The notes: a model not told the origin generated them from the letters alone. DNA of 64,000 nucleotides from Bacteroidales bacterium (GCA_024401295.1 JAKSLG010000008.1:28748-92747), one strand, 5' to 3'; shown: positions 49,588 to 59,195, counted from the stretch's first letter. Translations and numbers: made by a program.

Positions 49588-52500
49588 CTACTCTTGGTTG
49601 TGTGGAGCATCGGCAGTACGCTTAATCTTCTCCTCAAGTTCCTTGAGTTTCTTCTCTTCGAGAACCTTCTTGTACTCGAATGGAATAACCTTGACGAACT
49701 TGTGTACGTAGCGGCTCCAGTTTGAAAGCACGGTGCGGCATTTTGCTGAGTTTGTATAGAGCAAATGCTTGTTCAGGATGCTTTGCAATTCAAGGATGTC
49801 ATCCTTGTCTTCAACCTTGCAGAGGTCAACGAGACCCTTGTTGCAATAGTAGTCGAAGTCGCCATTTTCATCAAGAACGTATGCAATACCACCGCTCATG
49901 CCGGCTGCAAAGTTGCGTCCTGTCTTGCCGAGCACTACAACACGTCCGCCGGTCATATATTCGCAGCAGTGGTCGCCTGCACCTTCAACAACAGCCGTTG
50001 CACCCGAGTTACGCACAGCGAAACGTTCGCCAGCCACACCACGAATTGAAACGAAGCCTGATGTTGCACCATACATCAAGGTGTTACCTGTGATGATGTT
50101 CTTTTCAGGAACGAACTTGCTGCCGACAGGAGGAACAATGATGATCTTGCCACCAGAGAGGCCCTTGCCAAGATAGTCGTTCGACTCGCCTTCGAGACGG
50201 AATGTAACACCCTTTGTCAAGAATGCGCCGAAGCTCTGACCTGCAGAACCGAAGAATGTTGCGTTGATTGTATCTTCAGGAAGACCATCTTCGCCATATA
50301 CCTTAGAGATCTCGCCCGAGAGCATTGCACCTACAGTACGATCGACGTTGTTGATATCCTTCGAGATCCATACGCGCTGGCCGCCATGGATGGCAGTTTC
50401 AGACTGCTTGATGAGATCGTAGTCCATCACGCCATCAATCTTATGCTGCTGTTCAACGCTGTTGAAGATTGAGAAACGCTTGCCAGCTTCCTGGAAGTAG
50501 AGAATTCTTGACATGTCAATGCCGCCAGTCTTCCAGTTGCCCACGTTCTTGTCCTGCTCGAGAAGGTCTGTACGACCAATGATCTCGTTGAGGCTGCGAG
50601 CACCGATTGAAGCAAGTATTTCGCGCACTTCACGTGCAATGAAGCGGAAGTAGTTTACAAGATATTCAGACTTGCCGATGAAACGCTTGCGGAGCTGCTC
50701 ATCCTGAGTTGCAATACCAGTAGGACATGTGTTGAGATGACACTTACGCATCATGACGCAACCGAGAACGATGAGTGCGCCTGTTGCAAAACCATATTCC
50801 TCGGCACCGAGACATGCCATCTTGATGACGTCGAGACCTGTCTTGAGCTGACCATCTGTCTGAAGCTTCACACGGCCACGGAGGTTGTTCATCACGAGAG
50901 TCTGCTGTGTCTCTGCCAAACCGATCTCGACTGGCAAACCAGCATGCTTGATTGATGAAGCAGGGCTTGCACCTGTACCACCTTCAGCACCCGAGATGAC
51001 AATGAGGTCTGCATGTGCCTTTGCCACACCGGCTGCGATTGTACCTACGCCACTTTCAGAAACGAGCTTGACGCTGATCTTTGCAGTAGGGTTAGTACAC
51101 TTGAGGTCGAAGATGAGCTGAGCAAGGTCTTCGATTGAGTAGATATCGTGGTGAGGTGGAGGCGAGATAAGCGTGATGCCTGGCGTAGAGTTACGCATCT
51201 TGGCAATGATCTTATCAACCTTGAAGCCTGGGAGCTGACCGCCTTCACCAGGTTTTGCACCCTGAGCAATCTTGATCTGAAGTTCATCGGCATTTACGAG
51301 GTAGTTGTTCGTCACACCGAAACGACCTGAAGCGATCTGCTTGATCGAACTGCGCAATGGGCCATGGAAGCGTTCTGAATCTTCGCCACCCTCGCCTGTA
51401 TTGCTTCGGCCACCGATGCTGTTCATCGCAAGGGCCATAGCCTCATGTGCCTCCTTCGAGATGGCACCGAACGACATCGCACCTGTCACGAAACGCTTCA
51501 TGATGTCCTCTTCACTCTCGACCTCATTGATGTCGATAGAAACACCATCCTTGAGTTTCAAGAAACCACGGATGAAGAGTGGCGCTCTGTTGTCAGCATC
51601 AACCTGCTTGCTGAACTCCTTGAACTTAGAATAGTCGTTCTGCGATGTAGCCCACTGGAGGAGCGCTATTGTCTCTGGGTTCCAGCCATGCTTTTCGCCA
51701 TACTTGCGATATGCGAAACGGCCGTCGATATCGAACACGTCGGAATCGCCGAACTGCTGCTCGCCAAAGGCTCTCTTGTGGAACATCTCGACTTCCTGAG
51801 CAATCTCCTTGAAGCCGACACCACCGATCTTCGATGGAGTTCCGACAAAACTTGTATTGATAACCTCTTCAGAAATACCAATAGCCTCGAACTGCTGTGC
51901 ACCGTGGTAGCTGAGCAATGTCGAGATACCCATCTTCGACATGATCTTCAAGATACCCTTGTCAACAGCATGAATATAATTGTCGCGAGCTGTCACATAA
52001 TCTGTCGTGATCTTGCCTTCCTTGCACATCTGCGAGATTGTGGCAAAGCAGAAATATGGGTTGATGACGCTGGCGCCATAGCCAAGCAAGAGAGCAAAAT
52101 GCATCACCTCGCGAGCATCACCAGTCTCAACGATGATACCGATCTGCATACGCTTCTTGGCACGAATGAGGTGGTGGTGAACCGTTGCAACAGCCAAGAG
52201 CGATGGAATTGGAGCCATCGACTCGTTGACATCCTTATCTGAAAGAATGATATAGTTCTTCTGTGCATCAACGGCATCTTCCGCTGCCTTGCAAATGCTC
52301 TTCAATGCATTCTGCAAACCAATTGCGCCACTGCCCACAGGGAAAAGCGTAGGAATTGTCACATGAGTCAACATCGAGTTGCGATCATCGCGAATCTTCG
52401 CAAGATCCGTATTCGTGATCAGCGGACTCTCGAACTTCAATGTGCGGCAACGCAACGGCTCCTCTGCAAGCAAGTTTCCTTGAATAGAACCGATATAGTG

Positions 52501-54120
52501 AGTGAGCGACATCACCAGACCCTCGCGAATAGAGTCGATAGGTGGGTTTGTCACCTGCGCAAATGTCTGACGGAAATAGAGATAGAGGTTCTGAGGCTTA
52601 TCGCTGAATGCAGCAATAGGCGTATCATTACCCATTGACGAAGCCGGCTCATTGCCAGTGTTGGCCATAGGAGCTATCGTAACATTGAAATCCTCCTTGT
52701 TATATCCGAACACCTTCTTGTACGTCTCGAACTTATCGCCAATCTTGTCCTCTGGCATCTTGAGTTCAGCATCGATATCATCAAGGCTGAAACGGCTGTT
52801 CTTCAACCAGTTCTCATATGGATGCATACGAGCCAGCTGCAACTTGGCCTCATCATCAGGGATGATTGTACCAAGCTGAGTATCAACAAGAAGAAGCTTA
52901 CCAGGACGCAAACGACCCTTCTCCTTGATCTCTTCAGGATCAAATACCTGAACACCAACTTCAGAACCCATCACAATCATGTCGTTCTTCGTGATGACGT
53001 AGCGCGACGGACGCAAACCATTGCGGTCAAGCGTACCACCTACATAACGGCCATCAGTAAAGACAAGAGCTGCAGGACCATCCCATGGCTCCATGATTGT
53101 TGAATGATACTCATAATAAGCCTTCAAGCTGTCCGGGATTGGGTTCTTGGAATTCCACGATTCCGGAACCATCATTGTCAACGCATGTGGCAATGTGCGA
53201 CCAGCCTGAACAAGGAACTCGAACACGTTGTCGAGTGACGCAGAGTCACTCATGTTTGGCTCAACAATCGGGAAAACCTTCTTCAGATCCTCGCCGAACA
53301 TATCCGACTGGAGAATACCCTCGCGAGCCTGCATCCAGAGACGGTTACCGCGGATTGTGTTGATCTCACCATTGTGAGCAAGCATACGGAATGGCTGAGC
53401 CAAGTCCCATGTAGGGAATGTGTTGGTCGAGAATCGAGAGTGAACCACAGCAATGGCACTCTTCATTCGCGTATCCTTCAAATCGAGGAAATACTCACCA
53501 AGCTGACTTGGAGTGAGCATACCCTTATATATAAATGTCTTCGACGAAAGCGAAACCACATAATATGATTCCTTGTCGATGATATTGCTGTTTCTTACCT
53601 TGATCTCGGCCTGCTTACGTACGAGATAGAGCTTACGTTCAAATTTGTCGAGCTCCTCGCCATGGCTCTTCACGAACACCTGAACAACACGAGGCTCATT
53701 GCGAAGTGCAATCTCGCCGACACAACTGCTGTTGACAGGCACATCGCGGTAGCAAATAAGTCCAAGACCCTCACTCTCGATAAACGAGTTGAGAATCTCC
53801 ATACACTTCTGTGCTGCCGATTCATTCTTCGGAACAAAAACCAGACCCGAGGCATAACGTCCCTCTTCTGGAAGATCCGGCACCAATGCCTTGAAAAATT
53901 CATGAGGCAACTGCATCAGTATGCCTGCACCATCGCCCGACTTGTCGTCGGCGCCTTCTGCTCCTCGGTGGGTCATGTTGACATTCACCTGCAAGCCTCG
54001 ACGGATAATGTCATAGCTTTTTTCACCCTTTATGTTGGCTACAAAACCGACACCACACGCGTCATGCTCGTTCTGTGGATCATACAAACCCTGAGCTTTT
54101 GGAAAACGCTTCTGTATCAT
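49588..54120 (-). CDS. gltB: Glutamate synthase, large (alpha) subunit
   Basis: 1510 residues. A 21-residue propeptide precedes the nucleophile Cys22 (HDACGVGF) of the class II glutamine amidotransferase domain (to about 430). Central and FMN-binding synthase domains follow (about 470-1200), with SGAEGGTGASPASSIKHAG and the [3Fe-4S] motif CVMMRKCHLNTCP; the C-terminal GXGXG beta-helix covers about 1240-1490. It is the main ammonium assimilation enzyme with GltD. The leader holds an inverted repeat next to the -7 box (54171-54217). Confidence 0.97.
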   Translation of the reverse strand: MIQKRFPKAQGLYDPQNEHDACGVGFVANIKGEKSYDIIRRGLQVNVNMTHRGAEGADDKSGDGAGILMQLPHEFFKALVPDLPEEGRYASGLVFVPKNESAAQKCMEILNSFIESEGLGLICYRDVPVNSSCVGEIALRNEPRVVQVFVKSHGEELDKFERKLYLVRKQAEIKVRNSNIIDKESYYVVSLSSKTFIYKGMLTPSQLGEYFLDLKDTRMKSAIAVVHSRFSTNTFPTWDLAQPFRMLAHNGEINTIRGNRLWMQAREGILQSDMFGEDLKKVFPIVEPNMSDSASLDNVFEFLVQAGRTLPHALTMMVPESWNSKNPIPDSLKAYYEYHSTIMEPWDGPAALVFTDGRYVGGTLDRNGLRPSRYVITKNDMIVMGSEVGVQVFDPEEIKEKGRLRPGKLLLVDTQLGTIIPDDEAKLQLARMHPYENWLKNSRFSLDDIDAELKMPEDKIGDKFETYKKVFGYNKEDFNVTIAPMANTGNEPASSMGNDTPIAAFSDKPQNLYLYFRQTFAQVTNPPIDSIREGLVMSLTHYIGSIQGNLLAEEPLRCRTLKFESPLITNTDLAKIRDDRNSMLTHVTIPTLFPVGSGAIGLQNALKSICKAAEDAVDAQKNYIILSDKDVNESMAPIPSLLAVATVHHHLIRAKKRMQIGIIVETGDAREVMHFALLLGYGASVINPYFCFATISQMCKEGKITTDYVTARDNYIHAVDKGILKIMSKMGISTLLSYHGAQQFEAIGISEEVINTSFVGTPSKIGGVGFKEIAQEVEMFHKRAFGEQQFGDSDVFDIDGRFAYRKYGEKHGWNPETIALLQWATSQNDYSKFKEFSKQVDADNRAPLFIRGFLKLKDGVSIDINEVESEEDIMKRFVTGAMSFGAISKEAHEAMALAMNSIGGRSNTGEGGEDSERFHGPLRSSIKQIASGRFGVTNNYLVNADELQIKIAQGAKPGEGGQLPGFKVDKIIAKMRNSTPGITLISPPPHHDIYSIEDLAQLIFDLKCTNPTAKISVKLVSESGVGTIAAGVAKAHADLIVISGAEGGTGASPASSIKHAGLPVEIGLAETQQTLVMNNLRGRVKLQTDGQLKTGLDVIKMACLGAEEYGFATGALIVLGCVMMRKCHLNTCPTGIATQDEQLRKRFIGKSEYLVNYFRFIAREVREILASIGARSLNEIIGRTDLLEQDKNVGNWKTGGIDMSRILYFQEAGKRFSIFNSVEQQHKIDGVMDYDLIKQSETAIHGGQRVWISKDINNVDRTVGAMLSGEISKVYGEDGLPEDTINATFFGSAGQSFGAFLTKGVTFRLEGESNDYLGKGLSGGKIIIVPPVGSKFVPEKNIITGNTLMYGATSGFVSIRGVAGERFAVRNSGATAVVEGAGDHCCEYMTGGRVVVLGKTGRNFAAGMSGGIAYVLDENGDFDYYCNKGLVDLCKVEDKDDILELQSILNKHLLYTNSAKCRTVLSNWSRYVHKFVKVIPFEYKKVLEEKKLKELEEKIKRTADAPHNQE

Positions 54121-54170
54121 AACTTGAGTATATTAATTCCTATTTTCTAATTCACGTCTTTTTGCTTATA

Positions 54171-54198
54171 AATTCAAGTAATATCTCATGCTTGAATT
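54171..54198 (-). promoter_or_regulatory. Inverted repeat AATTCAAG-N12-CTTGAATT in the gltB leader
   Basis: An 8-bp dyad starting about 12 bases downstream of the -7 box, covering the first transcribed bases. Its position fits an operator or a leader hairpin that responds to nitrogen status. Confidence 0.4.
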
Positions 54199-54209
54199 AT
54201 AAATCGAAA

Positions 54210-54217
54210 CAAAGTTA
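54210..54217 (-). promoter_or_regulatory. -7 box (TAACTTTG) of gltBD
   Basis: Exact TAnnTTTG match 90 bases upstream of the gltB ATG. Confidence 0.5.
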
Positions 54218-54343
54218 GGTACTTTTATTGAAATTTAAAAGAGATTATAGGAAAATTTAACAAAAAGTTAGATATTTTTTCTTGCGGTTTGTGAGTTGTA
54301 TAGGTATAATACTTATGAATCGTAAGTATTTTACCGAAAGCAG

Positions 54344-54384
54344 TAACAAAAAACATCACCACAAACCATAAACTTGTGGTGATG
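54344..54384 (-). terminator. Terminator of the surface-protein operon
   Basis: CATCACCACAA / TTGTGGTGATG with a 9-base loop, followed on the minus strand by TTTTTTGTTA. Confidence 0.9.
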
Positions 54385-54417
54385 TCTTGTTGGGTTATAA
54401 ACCTATATCTGATGATA

Positions 54418-55269
54418 CTAGTTTATTTTAGCCTTTATAATATTTACAGTAATATTTTTTGTTTCGGCTGGAGCAACTCCTGAAACAGTCTGATCTTTTG
54501 TCTTACTGCCTGCTACAAGGCTTGATACGTTGTCTGTTTTAGTATCATTATCAGATGCCTCTACATAGATGTTTTGAGAACAACCAGGTATGTAGTTATT
54601 TACAGTAATAGTTTTGCTGCCATTAGCAGGAACTGTCACACTCTGACCATAGAAATAGCCTTTGTGTGAAACAGAAGTCGTATTTTTGAATGTCACATTG
54701 ACAGTAGCATACTCAAGGCCTTCTATAGCCTGTGCTGACTGAGCTACATCAGCTGATTTAGCTGTATTGGCTGTTTCTGCATAAGATGCCTTAGTGGCGA
54801 AGAAGGCTGCAGGAACTCGAAGAACAGGAACTTCACCAAGTGTGGTGTATTTAGAACCGTCGAGAGTATACTGTATCTTAATGCCACAAGCCTTGGCAAG
54901 CATAGTAATGAAGTCGGCGTTGCCCTTCTTATCTATGCTGGCAAGCACGTCGTTGTTGTTGTACTTATACTTTTCGTTTTTTGCATTAATGGCACCTACA
55001 GCGGCGGTAACATAACCATTCTCAATGGCCATTTCGTGTACCTCTTTCCAGATAAGGTTGCCAGAAGCAAAACCTGTGCTGGCAAAACCTGTGCCTCCAT
55101 AGAATTCGAATACAAGCTGTATGTCTCCATTGACAACGTTACCTTCGTTAGTGATGACTGTCTGATATGTCAGACCGTCATTATTTTCCATGAGGCATAT
55201 CTGAGCCTCTGCGGTCATGGCAGTAAGCATAAGAGCTGCTGCTGCCATCATCTTGCTAATAATTTTCAT
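54418..55269 (-). CDS. Secreted protein with a Bacteroidota 'YQ...VPYALxAxxA'-type module
   Basis: 283 residues with a signal peptide (about 1-22). Residues 23-160 follow the layout of a common secreted Bacteroidota N-terminal module: LTYQTVITNEGNVVNGDIQL, LIWKEVHEM, LGEVPVLRVPAAFFATKASY, then a repeated A-x-x-A helix (YAETANTAKSADVAQSAQA). In other proteins this helix works as a stalk or trimerisation segment. The remaining part (175-283) is beta-rich and Asn/Thr-rich. It is the third gene of the surface operon, 22 bases after the 128-residue gene. Function unknown; display or adhesion is likely. Confidence 0.75.
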   Translation of the reverse strand: MKIISKMMAAAALMLTAMTAEAQICLMENNDGLTYQTVITNEGNVVNGDIQLVFEFYGGTGFASTGFASGNLIWKEVHEMAIENGYVTAAVGAINAKNEKYKYNNNDVLASIDKKGNADFITMLAKACGIKIQYTLDGSKYTTLGEVPVLRVPAAFFATKASYAETANTAKSADVAQSAQAIEGLEYATVNVTFKNTTSVSHKGYFYGQSVTVPANGSKTITVNNYIPGCSQNIYVEASDNDTKTDNVSSLVAGSKTKDQTVSGVAPAETKNITVNIIKAKIN

Positions 55270-55291
55270 ATTATCTTTTTTATTATTCTTT

Positions 55292-55678
55292 TTATTCCAA
55301 TACTATTTTCTTTGCAGCCTTGCCGACAAGGAGAATGTAGATGCCTCGCTGCTCGACATTGATCTGCTCAACTTCCTCGGCTTTGTCAACGTGTTTGATG
55401 CAGACGCCCTTGAGGTCATAGAGTTCTACTTTTTGTCCAGCAACGTTCGTGAGTTTCACGGCATTGCCGACAACTGAAACCTGCGCGTTGCATTCTGTTT
55501 CGAGTCCTGTTGCAGTAGAAATAAATGTGACAGGCGAATACAATGTAAAAGGCATGCCAAAAAGTCCAGCAGAAGATGTGTTGTCTGTTGGTGGTGTAGC
55601 TGCCGGCACAAAAATCTGTGCGTTGGCAGCACCACAAAGACCAATAAGGCAAAATGCCATAAATATCAGTCGTTTCAT
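55292..55678 (-). CDS. Small secreted protein consisting mainly of a T9SS-like C-terminal domain
   Basis: 128 residues: a signal peptide (about 1-20), a short linker, and from about residue 60 a type A Por-secretion-like domain (VELYDLKGVCIKHV, then a GIYILLVGKAAKKIVLE ending). Usually this domain sits at the end of a large cargo protein; here it has almost no cargo. It could act as a free anchor, a decoy or a structural piece for the neighbouring proteins. It is 9 bases downstream of the 989-residue gene and 22 upstream of the third gene. Confidence 0.75.
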   Translation of the reverse strand: MKRLIFMAFCLIGLCGAANAQIFVPAATPPTDNTSSAGLFGMPFTLYSPVTFISTATGLETECNAQVSVVGNAVKLTNVAGQKVELYDLKGVCIKHVDKAEEVEQINVEQRGIYILLVGKAAKKIVLE

Positions 55679-55687
55679 TAGTATTAC

Positions 55688-58657
55688 TTATTTAGTAAAT
55701 AATCTCTTTTCGTTTGTTATGCGTCCGCTTTCGTATGTTGTACGGATAATGTTGAGTCCCTTCTGAGGAGCGGAAGTAACAACGCCACTAACACCAATAT
55801 ACTCAACCTTGACAACATTGTCGGAAGAGAGATTGTCACCGATAGCAGTGGCTGTTATCTCGCTATATGAAGCCTTAATGTCGACATCGCCAAGTATGGT
55901 AATAGTACGTGGGTTTTCAGTATTATTGTCGCTCCACTTAGTGAACTGGTAACCCTCGACAGGTATTGCCTCAACGACTACTTCAGTTCCATAACCAAAT
56001 TGTTCTGACTCGCCATATTGTGTACCATTGACAAGAATATCATCGCTATATTTACTCATTCCAAAGGCGTTGCCCACTTCTACAGTATATTTTACCGGAG
56101 CATATTTTGCTGTAAGCGTAGCATTTGCACCGACGGTGAATGCATACTCCTGCAATGTGCTGACTCTGCTGCTACCATTATACCATCCATCAAAAGTGAA
56201 ATGGGTGTCGTCGGCAATAGAAGATTTGACTGTTGCATTATCGCCATGTGTGAATGTACCATTGCCAGTGAGAGTCACAACAGGTGAACCATAGAGACTG
56301 CTGCTGTTGCTGTTGAGGGCAATAGTATAGGTAGCTGGAGAGAACTCGGCAGTGAGTTCTACAGCCGATTCAATAGTTATGACACGTGGATTATCAGTAT
56401 TGCCATCACTCCACTTTATGAAGGCACTACCATTCTCTGGACGAGCAACAAGAACCACTTTCTGCAAATAATCATGTTGGAATGATATGGCTTCAGTAGT
56501 AGTTTCTTTGTGATGCCCAGAATAATCATTACTGCCATAATAAGCATCTACCTTACCATAGTTGTAGTTGTTGCAAGCTACATTGATGGCATAACCACCC
56601 TTTGGCTGGAAAATGAACTCGTAGCCAGGACCTGATGTCTCTGAGATCTTACTTGTGATTTTATAGTTTGAACCATCTTTCGTAAATACGTTCCACACGT
56701 TCACTTTAGCAACGGTCAAGTCCATCAGAGAAGGCAGCATTTGCTGTTCGTTTCCAGAAAGATCTGTATAGACAAAGGAATTCGACATATCAGCCTTATC
56801 CAAATTGATCCTTCTGAATACTGATATTTTAACGCCATACAGTTCATTATCACCATAAGTGGCCGGTATGGTAAATGTATATTCCTTATCGTAATAAGAA
56901 GTGAATGTTTTAATACCACTTGTCGTTATAGAACCATTAGAAGTTCCACTAAGAGTACCATATTGATAAGTGATAGTAGGAATATTAGTAGTCAAATTGG
57001 TGCCTGCCGCTATAATTACAGACTTAGGCTTCCAGTAACCATAGAAAGCCAAGTCAGAAGGTAAAGGCAAAGGCAGGGCTGCAGTTGCTACCAATTTTGT
57101 ACCACTTCCATTTTCTGCCGTATACCATCCGTCAAAATCATATCCCTTATGAGTCGTTTCAGGATTTGGCAGGTTCAAGTTCTTATTGTCATTCACGTAA
57201 ACAGTCTTCTGACCACTGAAGGCGCCATTGAACTTGTCTTTCAAAATAAGTTTATATATTTTGTCTGTATATGTAGAATATGTCGTCTCCAAAACACGTG
57301 GGAACGTGTCTACGCCTACACGCATGAAATAACCGTTGCCGTATGCGTATTCACCATTTCCATAGTAATCCTCGCAACTGACGATAGGCTCCATTTCGCA
57401 TTTGCCATCTGATTCATATTTGCCGACAACAGCTTTCAGAGTAGCGAAATTCGCTGTTTTATAAGGCATACGATATACAGCGTTAGCTAATGTATAAAGT
57501 CTGCCATACAATCCGCCTCTGTTGGACTTGGTATCATCGGCATCTTTGCTGCCTGCGCCACGAACAATGCCGGCAGAAAGGCAATATGAGGAATATTTTG
57601 TTGGCCTTGAAGTATACTTACCTGCTATACCACCAAGATAATTACCTGCGTAAGAATTTCTGGCAATCAAAACGCCGGCAAAGATGTTTGTTCTAAATCC
57701 ATAAGATTTGTCGTTTTCACCAACAATACCACCAACGTATCCACCTGCCTTGATTCGACCGAAAAATGCACAATTTTCCAACTGAACTGCATTACCAGAC
57801 AATTTGCCAACAATACCGCCAGCTTTAGAACAATAACCATTTGCTTCCATATAAGGATAGAGGTTGTCATAACTGTTGTTCTTTACAGCATTAAGACCTG
57901 TAGCCTCATCACCTACAATACAATTTCTAATGTAAGGAATTACTCTGGCAGTATTGGCATTGTCATACAAAACACCAGCAATAAAACCATTGGTATAGTA
58001 AATTTCACTATTGTAGTCGTCATTATATGATATAGAGGCCAAGTTGTCGATATAGCAATCGATCACCTTGCAATTCTCTATTTGTCCAGAGCATCCTCCA
58101 GCTATAATACCACAATATGCTGAATGATTTTTCGAACAAATTTCTACAGAAGCATAATGCACAATATACTTTGACTGTCTAATGGTAAGATTGACAATTC
58201 GACCAGTTGTGGTGCCTACGCCAAGATTCGGAATAAATCCATAATAGTGCTCCTCGTCATCATCATTATTATAATATGGATCACCATTCTCTTCATAATC
58301 AATAAAAAGTCCATAGATGGTATGCCCGTTGCCATCAAAAGTTCCATAAAAGACATTACCGTCAGTATTGCCTGTGGAAATGTTCTGCCAAACATTAATG
58401 CCTGATGTGCCTTTAGTCCAATTCTTATAATTGGCACATGCAGAAGAAGAGTTGAAATAGATGTCATTCATCAAAATGAATGATGCTGTACTTCCTTTCA
58501 TGTTGTTGCGGAACCAGAGGAGTTCAGCAGCAGTCTTGATCTCATATTTGCCAGATGAGTTTTTTGTAGGCGTTGATGGCGTAATAGCCGCCCACGAAAC
58601 AAAAGCCGTCATGACGAATATGGCCGTCAGAGCAATTTTTTGTAAATAGTGTTTCAT
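55688..58657 (-). CDS. Large GLUG / InlB B-repeat surface protein
   Basis: 989 residues with a signal peptide (about 1-23). Residues 25-420 form a GLUG-type beta-helix (GGIVGKLSGNAVQLENCAFF, GGIVGEN and similar). From about 490 there are Listeria-Bacteroides (Flg_new/InlB B) repeats: GYDFDGWYTAENGSGTKLV, FTFDGWYNGSS, YQFTKWSDNNTENPRTITI. The C-terminus (about 930-989) looks like a type A sorting tail, with PQKGLNIIRTTYESGR. Likely an adhesin displayed on the surface. It leads a three-gene operon and is preceded by a 200-nt leader with a small ORF and a terminator-like hairpin. Confidence 0.88.
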   Translation of the reverse strand: MKHYLQKIALTAIFVMTAFVSWAAITPSTPTKNSSGKYEIKTAAELLWFRNNMKGSTASFILMNDIYFNSSSACANYKNWTKGTSGINVWQNISTGNTDGNVFYGTFDGNGHTIYGLFIDYEENGDPYYNNDDDEEHYYGFIPNLGVGTTTGRIVNLTIRQSKYIVHYASVEICSKNHSAYCGIIAGGCSGQIENCKVIDCYIDNLASISYNDDYNSEIYYTNGFIAGVLYDNANTARVIPYIRNCIVGDEATGLNAVKNNSYDNLYPYMEANGYCSKAGGIVGKLSGNAVQLENCAFFGRIKAGGYVGGIVGENDKSYGFRTNIFAGVLIARNSYAGNYLGGIAGKYTSRPTKYSSYCLSAGIVRGAGSKDADDTKSNRGGLYGRLYTLANAVYRMPYKTANFATLKAVVGKYESDGKCEMEPIVSCEDYYGNGEYAYGNGYFMRVGVDTFPRVLETTYSTYTDKIYKLILKDKFNGAFSGQKTVYVNDNKNLNLPNPETTHKGYDFDGWYTAENGSGTKLVATAALPLPLPSDLAFYGYWKPKSVIIAAGTNLTTNIPTITYQYGTLSGTSNGSITTSGIKTFTSYYDKEYTFTIPATYGDNELYGVKISVFRRINLDKADMSNSFVYTDLSGNEQQMLPSLMDLTVAKVNVWNVFTKDGSNYKITSKISETSGPGYEFIFQPKGGYAINVACNNYNYGKVDAYYGSNDYSGHHKETTTEAISFQHDYLQKVVLVARPENGSAFIKWSDGNTDNPRVITIESAVELTAEFSPATYTIALNSNSSSLYGSPVVTLTGNGTFTHGDNATVKSSIADDTHFTFDGWYNGSSRVSTLQEYAFTVGANATLTAKYAPVKYTVEVGNAFGMSKYSDDILVNGTQYGESEQFGYGTEVVVEAIPVEGYQFTKWSDNNTENPRTITILGDVDIKASYSEITATAIGDNLSSDNVVKVEYIGVSGVVTSAPQKGLNIIRTTYESGRITNEKRLFTK

Positions 58658-58681
58658 ATTATTTTTGTTTATTATTTGTTG

Positions 58682-58840
58682 CTATGTTAAAACGAAAAAG
58701 CCTTCAGAGATGACAGCATTGTCATCCTCTAAAGGCTTATCTATTAGGTAAATCGAAAAATAGAGAGAGTCACCCCCCCTTAATATATTGAGTGTCAATT
58801 CGTTATATCTAATTGCATTGTTTTTCATATAGATTGTCAT
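58682..58840 (-). CDS. Possible 52-codon leader ORF in the surface-operon leader
   Basis: An open frame from the ATG at 58840 (or the in-frame ATG at 58828, 48 codons) to TAG at 58682. It contains an LRGG segment encoded over a G7 tract (58779-58773) and ends by passing through the terminator-like hairpin. Shifting the G tract by one base in either direction gives an early stop (TGA at once for +1; TAA about 10 codons on for -1). There is no Shine-Dalgarno site, as is usual here. Coding status is unproven; it may be chance within an RNA leader. Confidence 0.35.
   Translation of the reverse strand: MTIYMKNNAIRYNELTLNILRGGDSLYFSIYLIDKPLEDDNAVISEGFFVLT
58688..58738 (-). terminator. Terminator-like hairpin in the surface-operon leader (possible attenuator)
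   Basis: Minus strand AAGCCTTtAGAgGATGACA / TGTCATCtCTgAAGGCTT, then TTTCGTTTT. It sits between the promoter at 58866 and the start codon at 58657, with no other minus-strand gene upstream for it to serve. Confidence 0.65.
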
Positions 58841-58865
58841 CTGCTTTTTAGAACACTATATGAAA

Positions 58866-58873
58866 CAAAGGTA
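58866..58873 (-). promoter_or_regulatory. -7 box (TACCTTTG) of the surface-protein operon
   Basis: Exact consensus, giving a predicted leader of about 200 nt to the ATG at 58657. Confidence 0.5.
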
Positions 58874-58913
58874 CAATTATCGAATTAAAAAACAACCTAT
58901 TTCCCAATATTTT

Positions 58914-58997
58914 TGACGAACGGCGCAAAACTGGTGACGAACGGCGATTTTTTCGTACAAACTGGTGACGAACGGCGCAAAACTGGTGACGAACGGA
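58914..58997. repeat. Array of TGACGAACGGCG repeats (four units)
   Basis: TGACGAACGG occurs four times, separated by GCGCAAAACTGG-like or GCGATTTTTTCGTACAAACTGG-like linkers. The same unit occurs in repeats A and B flanking the ATPase gene. Confidence 0.75.
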
Positions 58998-59195
58998 AAG
59001 TTACTCCTCCGCTGGCTGCTCTCTGAATTCCTTGGCGTCAAACACTATAAGGTGCGTCTTGCTTGTACGGTCTACAGCCTCGTCTGGCAAGACAATCTAT
59101 CATTTTTCTTCTCATTTCGCCACGCCCGCAACTGCTCATTTATGTGTCTTTTTAGAATATTCATGTATATGTCTGTATATCTGCATTTTAAACAA

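Noticed and set aside
58914-58997. TGACGAACGG array considered as a CRISPR array
   Set aside because: Units are only 10-12 bases, spacers are irregular (9-21 bases) and partly repeated, and no cas genes are present.
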